This document shows, piece after piece, positions 1 through 9,490 of a stretch of DNA of 64,000 nucleotides. Made by a program: the position numbers and the translations under genes. Within the stretch, counting starts at the first letter, position 1. Each line of letters opens with the position of its first letter. A model generated the notes under the pieces. That model searched no databases and was not told the origin of the DNA. It worked only from the letters and a program-made list of their open reading frames with translations. The stretch is from Streptomyces sp. IMTB 2501 (GTDB lineage Bacteria; Actinomycetota; Actinomycetes; Streptomycetales; Streptomycetaceae). The stretch spans positions 161,308 to 225,307 of the forward strand of contig NZ_MQUS01000008.1 of assembly GCF_001953885.1 (NCBI RefSeq), written 5' to 3'.

Positions 1-1
1 C

Positions 2-625
2 CAGGGAGTCTTTCCGTCAGGTGACCCGTATCGCGACCTTCAGGAGTGGGGGATGCTGGCGCAGGTCGAGCACCGCACCCTCGAGGGGGGCCGGATCGAA
101 TTGACCCGTGACGAGAAGACGCACGCCGAACGCATGGCGATGCTCTCCCGCTCCGCCGAGCAGCGGCTCGCCGACGACCACGGGCGCAGCCGGCGCATCG
201 TCGACTCGGTGGCCGATCTGCCGGACGACTGTCCGACGTTGCTTTTCGCCACCTCCGTCGACCACGCCAAGTACCTGGCGGCCATGCTCAACGACCGGGG
301 TGTCCCGTCCGCCGCCGTGGACTCGACGACGAGTGCGCAGGACCGTCGTGCTCGCGTCGAGAACTTCCGAAACGGACGCATCCGAGTGCTCACCAACTAC
401 GGCGTCCTCACTCAGGGGTTCGACGCACCGGCCACCCAGGCGGTGGTGGTGGCCCGCCCGGTCTACAGCACCAACGTCTACCAGCAGATGATCGGTCGTG
501 GCCTGCGCGGCCCCAGGAACGGTGGCAAGGAATCCTGTCTGATCCTCAACGTCAGCGACAACATCGCCAACTTCGACACCCAGCTCGCCTTCACCCAGTT
601 CGAGCACCTCTGGAGCCGTAAGTGA
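2..625 (+). CDS. SF2 (DEAD/DEAH) helicase, C-terminal part only
   Basis: The reading frame is open from the first bases, so the 5' end lies outside the window. The visible 207 residues form the second RecA-like helicase domain. LLFATSVDHAKYL looks like motif IV. VLTNYGVLTQGFDAPATQ is motif V, and YQQMIGRGLRGP is motif VI with its arginines. The C-terminus is short and has no extra domain. The stop overlaps the GTG of the UvrD-like gene by 4 nt, so the two are translationally coupled. The Walker A and DEAD motifs and any fused nuclease domain would be upstream and cannot be seen. Probable motor subunit of the helicase/DUF1998 defence-like array that follows. Confidence 0.85.
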   Translation, partial: QGVFPSGDPYRDLQEWGMLAQVEHRTLEGGRIELTRDEKTHAERMAMLSRSAEQRLADDHGRSRRIVDSVADLPDDCPTLLFATSVDHAKYLAAMLNDRGVPSAAVDSTTSAQDRRARVENFRNGRIRVLTNYGVLTQGFDAPATQAVVVARPVYSTNVYQQMIGRGLRGPRNGGKESCLILNVSDNIANFDTQLAFTQFEHLWSRK

Positions 626-2526
626 CCGACGCCTATCTCGACAGTCCTCCGCTGACCGCCGAGCAGCGGGCCGTGGTCGAGCAGCCCTGGGACGCACGTG
701 TGCTGGTCACCGCCGGTGCCGGGGCGGGCAAGACGCACACCTTGGTGCGCCGGCTCGATGCGCTGTGCGGTCACGAGGACCCGGACGAGGCGCTGGAAGC
801 GGCCGAGATCCTCGTGCTCACCTTCTCACGGGCTGCCGCCCGCGAGTTGCGGGAGCGGATCGCCCGCCACGGGGAGCGGGCCCGCCGGGTGCGTGCCCAG
901 ACCTTCGACGCCTGGGCGTACGGGGTGCTCGTCCAGGCGTACCCGGACGGGGAGTGGGGTGCGGCCTCCTTCGACGAGCGGATCAGGGCCGCGGTCGGGG
1001 CGATCGAGAAGGGCGCGCTGGAGTCCGGTGACGCCGTCCCGCCCGCCCATGTGGTGATCGACGAGGTGCAGGACCTGTTGGGCGACCGCCGGGAACTCGT
1101 CGAGGCTCTGCTCGACCGCTACCAGGACAGCTGCGGCTTCACCGTGGTCGGCGACGCCGCCCAGTCCGTCTACGGCTTCCAGATCCAGAACCTGGCCGAA
1201 CGTGCCGACGAGGCGGGCCGATTCTTCGAGTGGCTGCGTTGTTCGTACCCCGACGACTTGGTTGAGCTTCGCCTCACCGAGAACTTTCGTGCCGTCACCC
1301 CCGAGGCCCGGGTCGCGCTGACGTACGGTCCCCGGCTCCAACAGGTCAGCGACGCGGACGAAGCGGCGACGTTGTACGAGGACCTGCGCGACCTGCTCCT
1401 GGATCCGGCGAACGGGATGGGCGACCTCGCCGATGAGCTCGCGTTGGACGGGTTGCGGAACCTCTCCGACACCTGCGCGATCCTCACCCGCGACAACCGA
1501 CAGGCCCTGGTGCTCTCCGGACTGCTCCACGAGCACGGCGTCGAGCACCGGCTACGACGCCCCTTGGAGGAGCGGCCGGTGCCGTACTGGGTGGCGGAGT
1601 TGTTGCGCCGCACCGGGGCGACCGGACTCACCGAGGATCGGTTCCGCTCTCTGCTCGCGGGCATCCCTCTGCCGTACGAGCCGAACACGAGCGCCCTGTG
1701 GACGGTGCTGCGTCGGGCCACGCGCTCGACCGGGCGCAACGTGCTCGATCTGGAGCGGCTGCGCCACCTGCTCGCGGACGGCAGGTTCCCCGACGAGGCG
1801 GCCGACCCCGAGACCGCGCGGATCGTCGTCTCCACCGTGCACCGGGCCAAGGGCCTCGAGTTCGACCGGGTGATCATTCTGACCCCGCCGACCATCGCCG
1901 AGCTCCACAGACAGCACAACGGTGAGTTGGATCTCCCCGCAGAGGCCCGAGCCTTGTACGTGGCGATGACTCGCGTCCGCCAGGATCTGTATCACGCCGA
2001 CTCCCCCGAGTTGCCGGTCCTCAGGCGAGCGGGTGGCCGAAGGAACGGCCGCAGGTACGTCGGCGGGTGGCGGTCGTACGACAGATTCGGCATCGTCGCC
2101 GAGGCGGGCGACGTCTGCCGGGACAACCCGCCCGGCCACGAGACCGACGCCGTGGCGACGCAGGTGTATCTCCTGGAACAGATCGGCCCTGGGCAGCAAG
2201 TGGTGCTGCGCAAGCGCCATGACCTGCCGATGGATGAGTACCAGAGCCCGCCGTACGCCCTGGTGCACAACGGGCGGGAGATCGGTGAGGCGTCCGAACG
2301 GTTCCGCGAGGAGCTGTTCCAGGTGCAGAAGGTGAACCGGACGTGGGGCCCCTGGTGGCCCGACGAGATCCACGACCTGTGGATCGACACCCTGGAGACC
2401 GTGACGGGCAGCACCGCCGCCGGCGCCAACGCCGGCCTCGGTGACCGAGGCGTATGGATCGTCCCCAGGATCACCGGCATCGGAAAGTATCGACGGGCTG
2501 ACAACGACGAGGAGCAGCGCGCATGA
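622..2526 (+). CDS. UvrD/Rep-like SF1 helicase
   Basis: A 634-aa SF1A-type helicase. It shows a Q-like motif LTAEQ (residues 11-15), Walker A AGAGAGKT (31-38), Walker B DEVQD (about 147-151), a motif IV/V region with STVHRAKGLEFDRV (near 405-420), and motif VI ALYVAMTRVRQDLY. The C-terminal ~150 residues are not typical of UvrD and have no recognisable domain. The GTG start overlaps the preceding stop, and its own stop overlaps the ATG of the DrmA-like gene, so the genes form one coupled operon. UvrD itself is a repair helicase, but this operon suggests a role in a defence or DNA-processing complex. That role is inference. Confidence 0.88.
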   Translation: MTDAYLDSPPLTAEQRAVVEQPWDARVLVTAGAGAGKTHTLVRRLDALCGHEDPDEALEAAEILVLTFSRAAARELRERIARHGERARRVRAQTFDAWAYGVLVQAYPDGEWGAASFDERIRAAVGAIEKGALESGDAVPPAHVVIDEVQDLLGDRRELVEALLDRYQDSCGFTVVGDAAQSVYGFQIQNLAERADEAGRFFEWLRCSYPDDLVELRLTENFRAVTPEARVALTYGPRLQQVSDADEAATLYEDLRDLLLDPANGMGDLADELALDGLRNLSDTCAILTRDNRQALVLSGLLHEHGVEHRLRRPLEERPVPYWVAELLRRTGATGLTEDRFRSLLAGIPLPYEPNTSALWTVLRRATRSTGRNVLDLERLRHLLADGRFPDEAADPETARIVVSTVHRAKGLEFDRVIILTPPTIAELHRQHNGELDLPAEARALYVAMTRVRQDLYHADSPELPVLRRAGGRRNGRRYVGGWRSYDRFGIVAEAGDVCRDNPPGHETDAVATQVYLLEQIGPGQQVVLRKRHDLPMDEYQSPPYALVHNGREIGEASERFREELFQVQKVNRTWGPWWPDEIHDLWIDTLETVTGSTAAGANAGLGDRGVWIVPRITGIGKYRRADNDEEQRA

Positions 2527-5500
2527 AGCACGTGGCAGGTCGGCACTCCGAGCACTATCGGGTCCGGGACGAGGAACTCCTGGTGGGTCTCCGCCGCGAG
2601 CTCCTCGGCCCGGCTCCGGACGCCGCGCCGGGCGACCGGGACGAGATCCTCACCCAGGACGCGCCGATCGATCGCTATCTGACCGGTGTCCTCTATCCGC
2701 GCCCGGCGAACGCGGCGGCGGAGCAACGACTCCGTGAGGACGAGGCCGAGTACGACGGCGTGGACACCACCCCGCAGCGCAGCCGTAACGACGTCGAGGA
2801 GTCCGGTACCGAGCAGGAGGTAGGTGCTGCCGGCTCGCGCCGCCCCTCGTCCATGGGCCTCACCTTCGCGGTCGCCCCGGCCACGAGCGCCACGATCGTG
2901 GTGTCGGCACGCGCGGCCGTCTACGAGCCGACCGATGCCGAGGGCAAGCCGATCCCGGCCCGCCGTGCCGAGGCGCGCACCACCTCCGACCAGCGGGAGC
3001 AGTGGCGGCGCAAGGAACTCGCACTCCCGGACACCACCGTCGACGTGACCACACCCGACCCGGACAAAAGGTTCCCTCTCGCCCCCGGGGCCGCGCTGCG
3101 TGTCAACGTCCGCCCCCAGGACCCGACCACAAATACCGTCACGGTCACGGTCACTCTGGTCAACACCCACCACGTCGGAGAGCGGGAGCTCCAGGACGCG
3201 TTCTGCCTGTTCCAGTGCGGTCTCACGGTCCGTGCGGCCAACGGCTCCACCGCGTTCGTCGAGCGCCCTGCCCCGGCTGTCCCCCATGACCCTGAAGTCG
3301 CCACCAGCCGCCTGCTGCACCGCCACGCCCCGACCTTCGCCGTCGGCCACGGCTGCGCCGCCGAGTGGGACTGGATGCCGCCGCCGATCGGCATGACCGA
3401 AGCAGTCCCGGCCGCTGTCACCGAGGTACGGAGCGAGTTCGTGCCCACTGTGGACGTGCTGCTCACCGACTCCAACCCGGAGATCGACAGCTCCGCTCTG
3501 TCCATGCTCGGCCTGGCGGAGCGTCCCGACGCCGAGATCCTGGGCGCCCTGAGAGCGCTCGCCACGGGCTACGAGCACTGGATCGCGCGCAAGGGGGACG
3601 AGGCGAACGCCCTGGCCGACGGCACGCACGCGAAGCCCGCCCGGGACCAGGTGGAGGCTTGCCACGAGGCGCTCGGTCGCATCCGTCAGGGCATCGAACT
3701 GATGGAGACCAAACCCGACTTGATGCGGGCGTTCCGGCTCGCCAACCGCGCCATGGCCGACCAGCGTGCCCGCAGTGCCTGGGTCAAGAACGGTCGAAGC
3801 GGCTCCCCCGACGTGACCGCCGGCCGCTGGCGCCCCTTCCAGATCGCATTCATGCTGCTCTGCCTGGCCGGCATCGACGATCCCGGCCATCGCGACCGGG
3901 AGACCTCCGACCTGCTCTGGTTCCCCACGGGTGGTGGCAAGACCGAGGCCTACCTCGGTCTGATCGCGCTCACCTCGTTCCTGCGTCGTATCCGAAGGGG
4001 CGCGGACGGCGGTGGCGTCACCGTGCTCATGCGTTACACGCTGCGGCTGCTCACCCTCCAGCAGTTCGAGCGCGCCGCGACCCTGCTCTGCGCCATGGAG
4101 CGCATGCGCCGGGACAGGCCCGAATTGGGTCTCGAGGAGTTCTCCATCGGCATGTGGGTGGGCCGTTCGGCCACCCCCAACACCCTGGCGGAGGCCGACA
4201 GGAGACTCGCCGAGCTCCGGGGTGATCTCGACAAGCGTCTCGCCACGAAGAACCCGGTCCAGTTGCATGCGTGCCCCTGGTGCGGCACGCGCCTCGACGC
4301 CCGTGCATACGAGGTCGACGAGGACGCCAAGCGGATGCACGTCCGTTGTCCCGGAGCCGGCTGCGACTTCGCCGAAGGCCTGCCGGTCCACCTGATCGAC
4401 GAGGCGGTGTACGACGCACGGCCCACGCTCGTGATCGCCACTGTCGACAAGTTCGCCTCGATGCCGTGGCGCCCGGCCACCGCCGCACTCTTCAACCGCG
4501 AGGACCCGAGCGACCGTACTCCTCCACCGGAACTGATCGTCCAGGACGAACTCCACCTGATCTCCGGCCCGTTGGGGACACTCACCGGCCTCTACGAAAC
4601 TGCTGTGGACGCGCTGGCCGATCGCCCCAAAGTGATCGCCTCCACGGCGACCATCCGTCGCGCCGCCGACCAGGGCCGCCACCTCTTCGCCCGCCGAGTG
4701 CGACAGTTCCCGCCCGCCGGCCTGGATTCCCGCGACTCCTGGTTCGCAGTGGAGACCCCGCGCGAGGAGAAGGCGAGCCGCCGTTATGTCGGCCTCCTGG
4801 CCCCCGGCACCAGCCAGTCCACCCTTCTGATCCGTACGTACGCGACCTTGCTGCACCGGGCCAAGCACGCACGGACCGAGGACGAAGTGCGCGACGCGTA
4901 CTGGAGCCTCGTCGGCTACTTCAACAGCCTCCGACTGCTCTCCGCAGCCGAACTCCAGGTCCACGACGATGTGGTGGCCTACCTGGAGCTGCTCGCCGAG
5001 CGGGAGGGGGTGACCGTCCGCCCTGTCGCCAACTACTCGGAGCTGACGAGCCGGATCGACGCCAGCGAGATCCCCGCCCGCCTAAAAGGCATCGAGAAGA
5101 AACTCCCCGACGAGGACGCCGTGGACGTCCTCCTCGCCACCAACATGATCGCGGTGGGCGTCGACGTGGACCGTCTCGGCCTGATGGCCGTGATGGGCCA
5201 GCCGCAGACCACCGCCGAGTACATCCAGGCCACCAGCCGTGTCGGCCGCGCCCACCCCGGTCTGGTCGCCGTCATGCTCAACGCGACCCGTTCCCGCGAC
5301 CGCTCCCACTACGAGAACTTCCTGCACTTCCATTCCGCTCTCTATCGTGAGGTCGAGTCCACCTCCGTCACTCCCTTCTCCGCCCGTGCCCGCGAGCGAG
5401 GCCTGCACGCGGTGATCGTCGCCCTGGCCCGCATCCTCGTTCCCGCGGCCCGACCCAACGACGCGGCAGGTCGGGTGGATGCCTACGAGCATCTCCTCCG

Positions 5501-5777
5501 CGAGGACATCAAGCGGGTTCTCATGGACCGCGTCCGGGAGGTCACCCCGGAGGAGGCCGACGCGGCGTCCCGTGCCTTCGACGAGTTCGTCGACTGGTGG
5601 TGCGACGAGGCCGACACGCACGGCGGCCTGCTCTTCGAGCCCCAGAGGGGCAGTCGCACCCCCTCGCTCCTGAAGTCGTACGACGACGAGTCAGAGGACG
5701 CCGAGGCATGGCCCACGTTGTGGAGCCTGCGCGACGTCGACGCCGAGTCCGCCCTGTTCATGGAGGCATCCCGATGA
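2523..5777 (+). CDS. DrmA-like helicase (DISARM-related)
   Basis: A 1084-aa SF2 helicase. The N-terminal ~400 residues are non-catalytic. Walker A FPTGGGKTEAYLGL lies near residues 465-478. A four-cysteine zinc-finger-like insert (HACPWCG and, later, RCPGAGCDF) lies near 580-620. The DEXH box VQDELHLISGP is near 671. The C-terminal domain ends in TAEYIQATSRVGR near 895-908. This layout, with a large N-terminal domain and a DUF1998 partner gene directly downstream, is that of DrmA, the DISARM helicase. It overlaps both neighbours by 4 nt. Whether it acts on phage DNA is inferred from family and context. No methylase or PLD nuclease (DrmC) is visible in the window. Confidence 0.8.
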   Translation: MKHVAGRHSEHYRVRDEELLVGLRRELLGPAPDAAPGDRDEILTQDAPIDRYLTGVLYPRPANAAAEQRLREDEAEYDGVDTTPQRSRNDVEESGTEQEVGAAGSRRPSSMGLTFAVAPATSATIVVSARAAVYEPTDAEGKPIPARRAEARTTSDQREQWRRKELALPDTTVDVTTPDPDKRFPLAPGAALRVNVRPQDPTTNTVTVTVTLVNTHHVGERELQDAFCLFQCGLTVRAANGSTAFVERPAPAVPHDPEVATSRLLHRHAPTFAVGHGCAAEWDWMPPPIGMTEAVPAAVTEVRSEFVPTVDVLLTDSNPEIDSSALSMLGLAERPDAEILGALRALATGYEHWIARKGDEANALADGTHAKPARDQVEACHEALGRIRQGIELMETKPDLMRAFRLANRAMADQRARSAWVKNGRSGSPDVTAGRWRPFQIAFMLLCLAGIDDPGHRDRETSDLLWFPTGGGKTEAYLGLIALTSFLRRIRRGADGGGVTVLMRYTLRLLTLQQFERAATLLCAMERMRRDRPELGLEEFSIGMWVGRSATPNTLAEADRRLAELRGDLDKRLATKNPVQLHACPWCGTRLDARAYEVDEDAKRMHVRCPGAGCDFAEGLPVHLIDEAVYDARPTLVIATVDKFASMPWRPATAALFNREDPSDRTPPPELIVQDELHLISGPLGTLTGLYETAVDALADRPKVIASTATIRRAADQGRHLFARRVRQFPPAGLDSRDSWFAVETPREEKASRRYVGLLAPGTSQSTLLIRTYATLLHRAKHARTEDEVRDAYWSLVGYFNSLRLLSAAELQVHDDVVAYLELLAEREGVTVRPVANYSELTSRIDASEIPARLKGIEKKLPDEDAVDVLLATNMIAVGVDVDRLGLMAVMGQPQTTAEYIQATSRVGRAHPGLVAVMLNATRSRDRSHYENFLHFHSALYREVESTSVTPFSARARERGLHAVIVALARILVPAARPNDAAGRVDAYEHLLREDIKRVLMDRVREVTPEEADAASRAFDEFVDWWCDEADTHGGLLFEPQRGSRTPSLLKSYDDESEDAEAWPTLWSLRDVDAESALFMEASR

Positions 5778-7636
5778 CCCCGTCCCCCGCACGTCGCCGC
5801 CGGACCGGCACGGACGGCGCAGTACCCGCCCGCAACCTGCTCCGTCGTGGCGCGGTCCGTCGTGCCCAGGCGATCACCACGTACGGTGTCGGCTCGCTCG
5901 TCGCCGTCGACCACGAGTCCTTCGTCGTCTCCGGTCTGGACGGGGCCGACGAGCACTGGAGGAGCGACGAGGCCCCCCGGATCCACGAGCGGCGCCTCGC
6001 CCGACTCCTCGGCGTCCACCACTTCCGGCTGCCGCCCGCCTCCGACGACACCAGCAGGGACGGCCTCCGGGTCCGGCGCTTCCCCCTCATGCACTCCTGC
6101 CCGGAGTGCAACGACCTGCGCCGGCACCGCGACTTCACCCCTCCGCCCGGCCGGAGCATCTGCGGCACGTGCGAGGTCGACCTCGTCCCCTCCCGTTTCG
6201 TGATCGCCTGCGAGGCCGGCCACCTCGACGAGTTCCCGTACTGGTACTGGGTCCATCGCGTCGCCGGTCACGGCACCACGACCGCCGGACAATGTGGGGG
6301 GATCCTCAAGCTGCGTTCCTCCGGACGCAGTTCCTCGCTCCGCTCGATCCTCGTCTCCTGCACCTGCGGAGTGCCCGAAGTCTCGATGGAGGGATCGTTC
6401 CGCAGGAGTGCTCTCAAGGACCTGGGCCTTCGCTGCCGTGGCACCCGCCCCTGGCTCGGCACGTCCGCACCCGCCCAGACCTGCGGCCTGACCCCGCGCA
6501 CCCTCCAGCGCGGTTCCTCCGCCGTGTGGCAACCGGTGCTGAAGTCGGCGCTCTCCATCCCGCCGTGGAGCGACGGCCGCGCCGACCCACTCGCCGAGCA
6601 CTGGGACGAACTCCGCAAGCTCAATAGCCGCGCGGAGGTCGAAATGTGCCTCAAGTTCACCTTCAAGGGCGAGAGTCCGGTCCCGATCGACGAGGTGATG
6701 GCACTCCTCGACGCAGAGCGCGAGGAGGACCCGAACAGCGAGGACGCTCCCACCTTCGACCATCGCTACCGGGCGCTGCGCAACAAGGAGTACGAACGCC
6801 TCCGCGCGGGCAACGACGAACGCGAGCGCACCCGCGAGGAGCAGTTCATCTGCGAGACCCCGCTGGGCGACGTGACCGCGCTCCACCCGCTCGGTGTCAC
6901 CGGCCCGATGCTGGTCAAGAAGCTCCGCGAGGTGCGCGCTCTCAAGGCGTTCACCCGGCTCGCCGACCCCGACTCGACGACCGAGCCCAATGAGGTTCCG
7001 CTCTCCGACAGCGGTCTGCAGTGGCTCCCCGCCATGGAGGTGCACGGCGAGGGTGTCTTCCTGCGCCTGGACGAGGAGCGGCTCGGATCCTGGGAAAAGG
7101 CCCATGCCGTGGCCGCGCGGGTCGAGAGGATGCGCACCGCGCATCAGAGGGTGCTGGAGCAGCGCGCCGGCGATCCGAGCCGAGCCGCGTCTTCTCCTGC
7201 CACGCCCCGCATGGTGCTGCTGCACACGCTGGCCCATGTCCTCATCAACGAATGGAGTCTGGAAGCGGGCTATCCGGCCGCCTCGCTGCGTGAACGTCTG
7301 TACGCCGCCGACGACATGGCGGGGATACTCATCTATACCGCGACGAGCGACTCGGCGGGCAGCCTCGGCGGGCTCGTCGCCCAGGGCGAACCGGACTGCC
7401 TCGACCGGACGATCCGTTCGGCCGTCCACCGTGCCGAGTGGTGCTCCTCCGACCCGCTCTGCGTCGAGTCCGAGGCATCCGGCACCGGCGGAACGAACCT
7501 CGCGGCTTGCCACGCGTGCGTGATGCTCCCGGAGACGAGTTGCGAGAACAACAACATCCTGCTCGACCGTGCACTGATCGTCGGTACTCCGGACGATCCT
7601 CACTTGGGCTTCTTCGCAAGCGTGCTGGACCAATGA
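5774..7636 (+). CDS. DrmB-like DUF1998 protein (DISARM-related)
   Basis: 620 aa. The ATG at 5774 overlaps the helicase stop and is preferred over in-frame upstream codons. The N-terminal AQAITTYGVGSLVAVD is the usual opening of DrmB proteins. Cysteine pairs HSCPECN and CGTCE and the segment ACEAGHLDEFPYWYW follow. The C-terminal DUF1998 region carries LLHTLAHVLINEW, YTATSDSAGSLGGL and a final cysteine cluster (CHACVMLPETSC). In DISARM, DrmB binds DrmA to form the core complex. This gene closes the array and a strong hairpin follows it. Confidence in the family is high; confidence in anti-phage function is moderate. Confidence 0.85.
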   Translation: MTPSPARRRRTGTDGAVPARNLLRRGAVRRAQAITTYGVGSLVAVDHESFVVSGLDGADEHWRSDEAPRIHERRLARLLGVHHFRLPPASDDTSRDGLRVRRFPLMHSCPECNDLRRHRDFTPPPGRSICGTCEVDLVPSRFVIACEAGHLDEFPYWYWVHRVAGHGTTTAGQCGGILKLRSSGRSSSLRSILVSCTCGVPEVSMEGSFRRSALKDLGLRCRGTRPWLGTSAPAQTCGLTPRTLQRGSSAVWQPVLKSALSIPPWSDGRADPLAEHWDELRKLNSRAEVEMCLKFTFKGESPVPIDEVMALLDAEREEDPNSEDAPTFDHRYRALRNKEYERLRAGNDERERTREEQFICETPLGDVTALHPLGVTGPMLVKKLREVRALKAFTRLADPDSTTEPNEVPLSDSGLQWLPAMEVHGEGVFLRLDEERLGSWEKAHAVAARVERMRTAHQRVLEQRAGDPSRAASSPATPRMVLLHTLAHVLINEWSLEAGYPAASLRERLYAADDMAGILIYTATSDSAGSLGGLVAQGEPDCLDRTIRSAVHRAEWCSSDPLCVESEASGTGGTNLAACHACVMLPETSCENNNILLDRALIVGTPDDPHLGFFASVLDQ

Positions 7637-7650
7637 CAATTGACCGACCG

Positions 7651-7678
7651 CAGGGCGCCGCCGGGAGCCGGCGCCCTG
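7651..7678. terminator. Hairpin terminator after the helicase array
   Basis: A perfect 10-bp inverted repeat (CAGGGCGCCG / CGGCGCCCTG) with an 8-nt loop sits 14 nt after the DrmB-like stop. It also faces the 3' end of the convergent HATPase gene, so it could act in both directions. Confidence 0.7.
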
Positions 7679-7729
7679 CATCACTGATGCCTCAGACCTG
7701 ACGAACGCGTCTGCGTGCCAGTTCATCGA

Positions 7730-8368
7730 TTACTGGGCCTCGAAGCGCGTCTGAGCTCGGTCCAGCGTCTCGTCAACATCATGGCCATGTACCTGGAGCC
7801 AGTGAAGGAGGTCAGCGATGACCTCGGTGGCCGCCGACTCGGCGATGGCAGCCGTCAGCCTGTTCGACGCGGCCGGACGTACGGAGTGCCACATCTCGTA
7901 GAGGCCGAGGACGCTTTCAGCTCTCGAGACATGCACGTTTTGGATGTGACCGTGCGGGGTGCTCAAGCTGGTTGCGAGCTCGACCCACGTGACCTTGCGT
8001 TCAGGCAGAAGCTGGACGCCCCAGCGCTCAGAGATGGCAGCGACAAGTGCCATACCACGTCCCGCCTCCGCGTCTGCGGCGGAGTCGACCAACGTCGGTA
8101 AGGCACGCGTGTCGGGATCGTGTACCTCGATTCGAAGGCGCGTACCGCACATCAAGACGGCGAGGGTTGCCGGGGTACCCGGCCCCACGTGAGTGACCAC
8201 GTTGGAAACGAGTTCGCTGACGCAGAGCTGGGCCGTCTCCGTCAGCTCCGGCAAGCCCCAAAGGCGCAGGTGAATCCTCAGCATGCGTCGAAGTGCGGCC
8301 ACTCCCTCCGGCTCAGCGAGAAACGGCAGCCGCCAAGGTCGTCTCGGCGTACATGCACTGCAGTCCAT
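7730..8368 (-). CDS. HATPase_c anti-sigma-like ATP-binding protein
   Basis: A 212-aa protein of the RsbW/SpoIIAB-like GHKL ATPase group that is abundant in Streptomyces. It shows the N box ELVSNVVTH (residues 52-60), VHDPD (82-86) and the glycine box GRGMALV (103-109). Family members are usually 130-160 aa; this one carries an extra C-terminal ~75 residues rich in Ala and charged residues. It is divergent from an HTH-DUF5753 plus DUF397 pair. This is the arrangement of AbaA/WhiJ-type clusters, in which such an ATPase is the orfC-like member. The partner is probably a sigma factor or the HTH protein; this is inferred. Confidence 0.8.
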   Translation of the reverse strand: MDCSACTPRRPWRLPFLAEPEGVAALRRMLRIHLRLWGLPELTETAQLCVSELVSNVVTHVGPGTPATLAVLMCGTRLRIEVHDPDTRALPTLVDSAADAEAGRGMALVAAISERWGVQLLPERKVTWVELATSLSTPHGHIQNVHVSRAESVLGLYEMWHSVRPAASNRLTAAIAESAATEVIADLLHWLQVHGHDVDETLDRAQTRFEAQ

Positions 8369-8539
8369 CTCTCAACTCCTTCTTCGACTAGGCATTTTGT
8401 GTTGCTCGGTCAGCAGTGGCCTGTCGCCCTGACGCACGCCCACCGCCCCCAGGGCAGGAGATGCAGGGCGGGCATGCGCGATGCACTTCTGCTCGCCGCG
8501 CGAAGCAGCGCGATGTTCAACCTAGAAGGTGCTGAGGTA

Positions 8540-8564
8540 AATTTGCCAGCCACTTTGGCAAATT
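8540..8564. promoter_or_regulatory. Inverted repeat in the divergent promoter region
   Basis: A perfect 9-bp inverted repeat AATTTGCCA / TGGCAAATT with a 7-bp spacer lies between the divergent HATPase and HTH-DUF5753 genes. It is AT-rich compared with its surroundings. It shares a TGGCAA core with the repeats at 10421 and 12111. Probably the operator of the HTH protein encoded at 8631. Confidence 0.5.
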
Positions 8565-8630
8565 AGCTCGATCGTGGCACCCCTCGCGCAGACACGGCAG
8601 ACTGCGCGTGAGCGCACAGGAAGGAACGGC

Positions 8631-9482
8631 ATGCCTCCGAAGCCAGTCCCCACTCAGCGGCAGAAGCGTCTCGGTCACGAACTGCGCAGGATGCGAGCAG
8701 CGGCCGGCATGTCCGCGGAGGAGGCCGCGAAGCTCCTGGGCGTCGACCGAGGGAAGATCTCCTACATGGAGTCCGGGGTACGGAACATCAGCGAGGAACG
8801 CCTGCGCACCCTGGCCCATCACTGCGGGTGCACCGACGAGAAGTACGTGAGCGCATTGGTCGACATGGCTTCGGCAGACGCAAAGAATTGGTGGGATCAA
8901 TACCGCGAGGTCCTCCCCCAAGGTCTCCTCGACATCGCCGAGTTGGAGGCGCGGGCCGTTCGCATGCGTGCGTCGTGCACGATTCACATCCCCGGCCTGC
9001 TTCAGACGACGGACTACGCGCTCGCCGTCTTCCGTGCGGTCCTGCCGCAACTGCCGGAGCACGAGGTGGCCATGAGGGTCGCCCATCGCAATCGACGTCA
9101 GGAGGTACTCGCCACCAACGCGGCTCCTTCGTTCACCGGCATCGTTCACGAGGCAGCGCTCCGCATGCAATTCGGAGGCCACCAGGTGGCCCGCGAGCAG
9201 CTCGAATACCTGCTGTCCCAGTCCGAGAAAGACGGAGTGAGCGTCTTGGTCATTCCCTTCGCCCATGGCGCGTTCCCAGGCGCAGGTCAGACCGTTCTGT
9301 ACGCCGAGGGGGCGACGGAGCAACTGGACACCGTGCAGATCGACAACTCCCACGGCCCCGATTTCCTCTACAGAGAGGCCGAGTTGGCCAAGTACCGTTC
9401 CCACTTGGACCGGATGGAGGACCTGGCGCTGTCCCCCAACGACTCGAGGGACTTCATCCACGCCATTGCACAGGGGCACTAG
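8631..9482 (+). CDS. WhiJ-like HTH regulator with DUF5753
   Basis: 283 aa. The ATG at 8631 follows AGGAAGG with good spacing and is preferred over an in-frame GTG at 8574. An Xre-type HTH occupies residues 14-70 (RLGHELRRMRAAAGMSAEE, KISYMESG). A DUF5753 domain follows, opening with the family motif IAELEARAVRMR and IPGLLQTTDYA. WhiJ-family proteins are DNA-binding regulators of Streptomyces development and are usually paired with a DUF397 protein, as here (8 nt downstream). Newer annotation calls the family Scr1-type antitoxin-like regulators. Confidence 0.88.
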   Translation: MPPKPVPTQRQKRLGHELRRMRAAAGMSAEEAAKLLGVDRGKISYMESGVRNISEERLRTLAHHCGCTDEKYVSALVDMASADAKNWWDQYREVLPQGLLDIAELEARAVRMRASCTIHIPGLLQTTDYALAVFRAVLPQLPEHEVAMRVAHRNRRQEVLATNAAPSFTGIVHEAALRMQFGGHQVAREQLEYLLSQSEKDGVSVLVIPFAHGAFPGAGQTVLYAEGATEQLDTVQIDNSHGPDFLYREAELAKYRSHLDRMEDLALSPNDSRDFIHAIAQGH

Positions 9483-9490
9483 GAGGAGTT

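Noticed and set aside
1992..4964. A 990-codon minus-strand open frame over the helicase array
   Set aside because: Antisense shadow of the UvrD-like and DrmA-like genes; no family features and no ribosome binding site.
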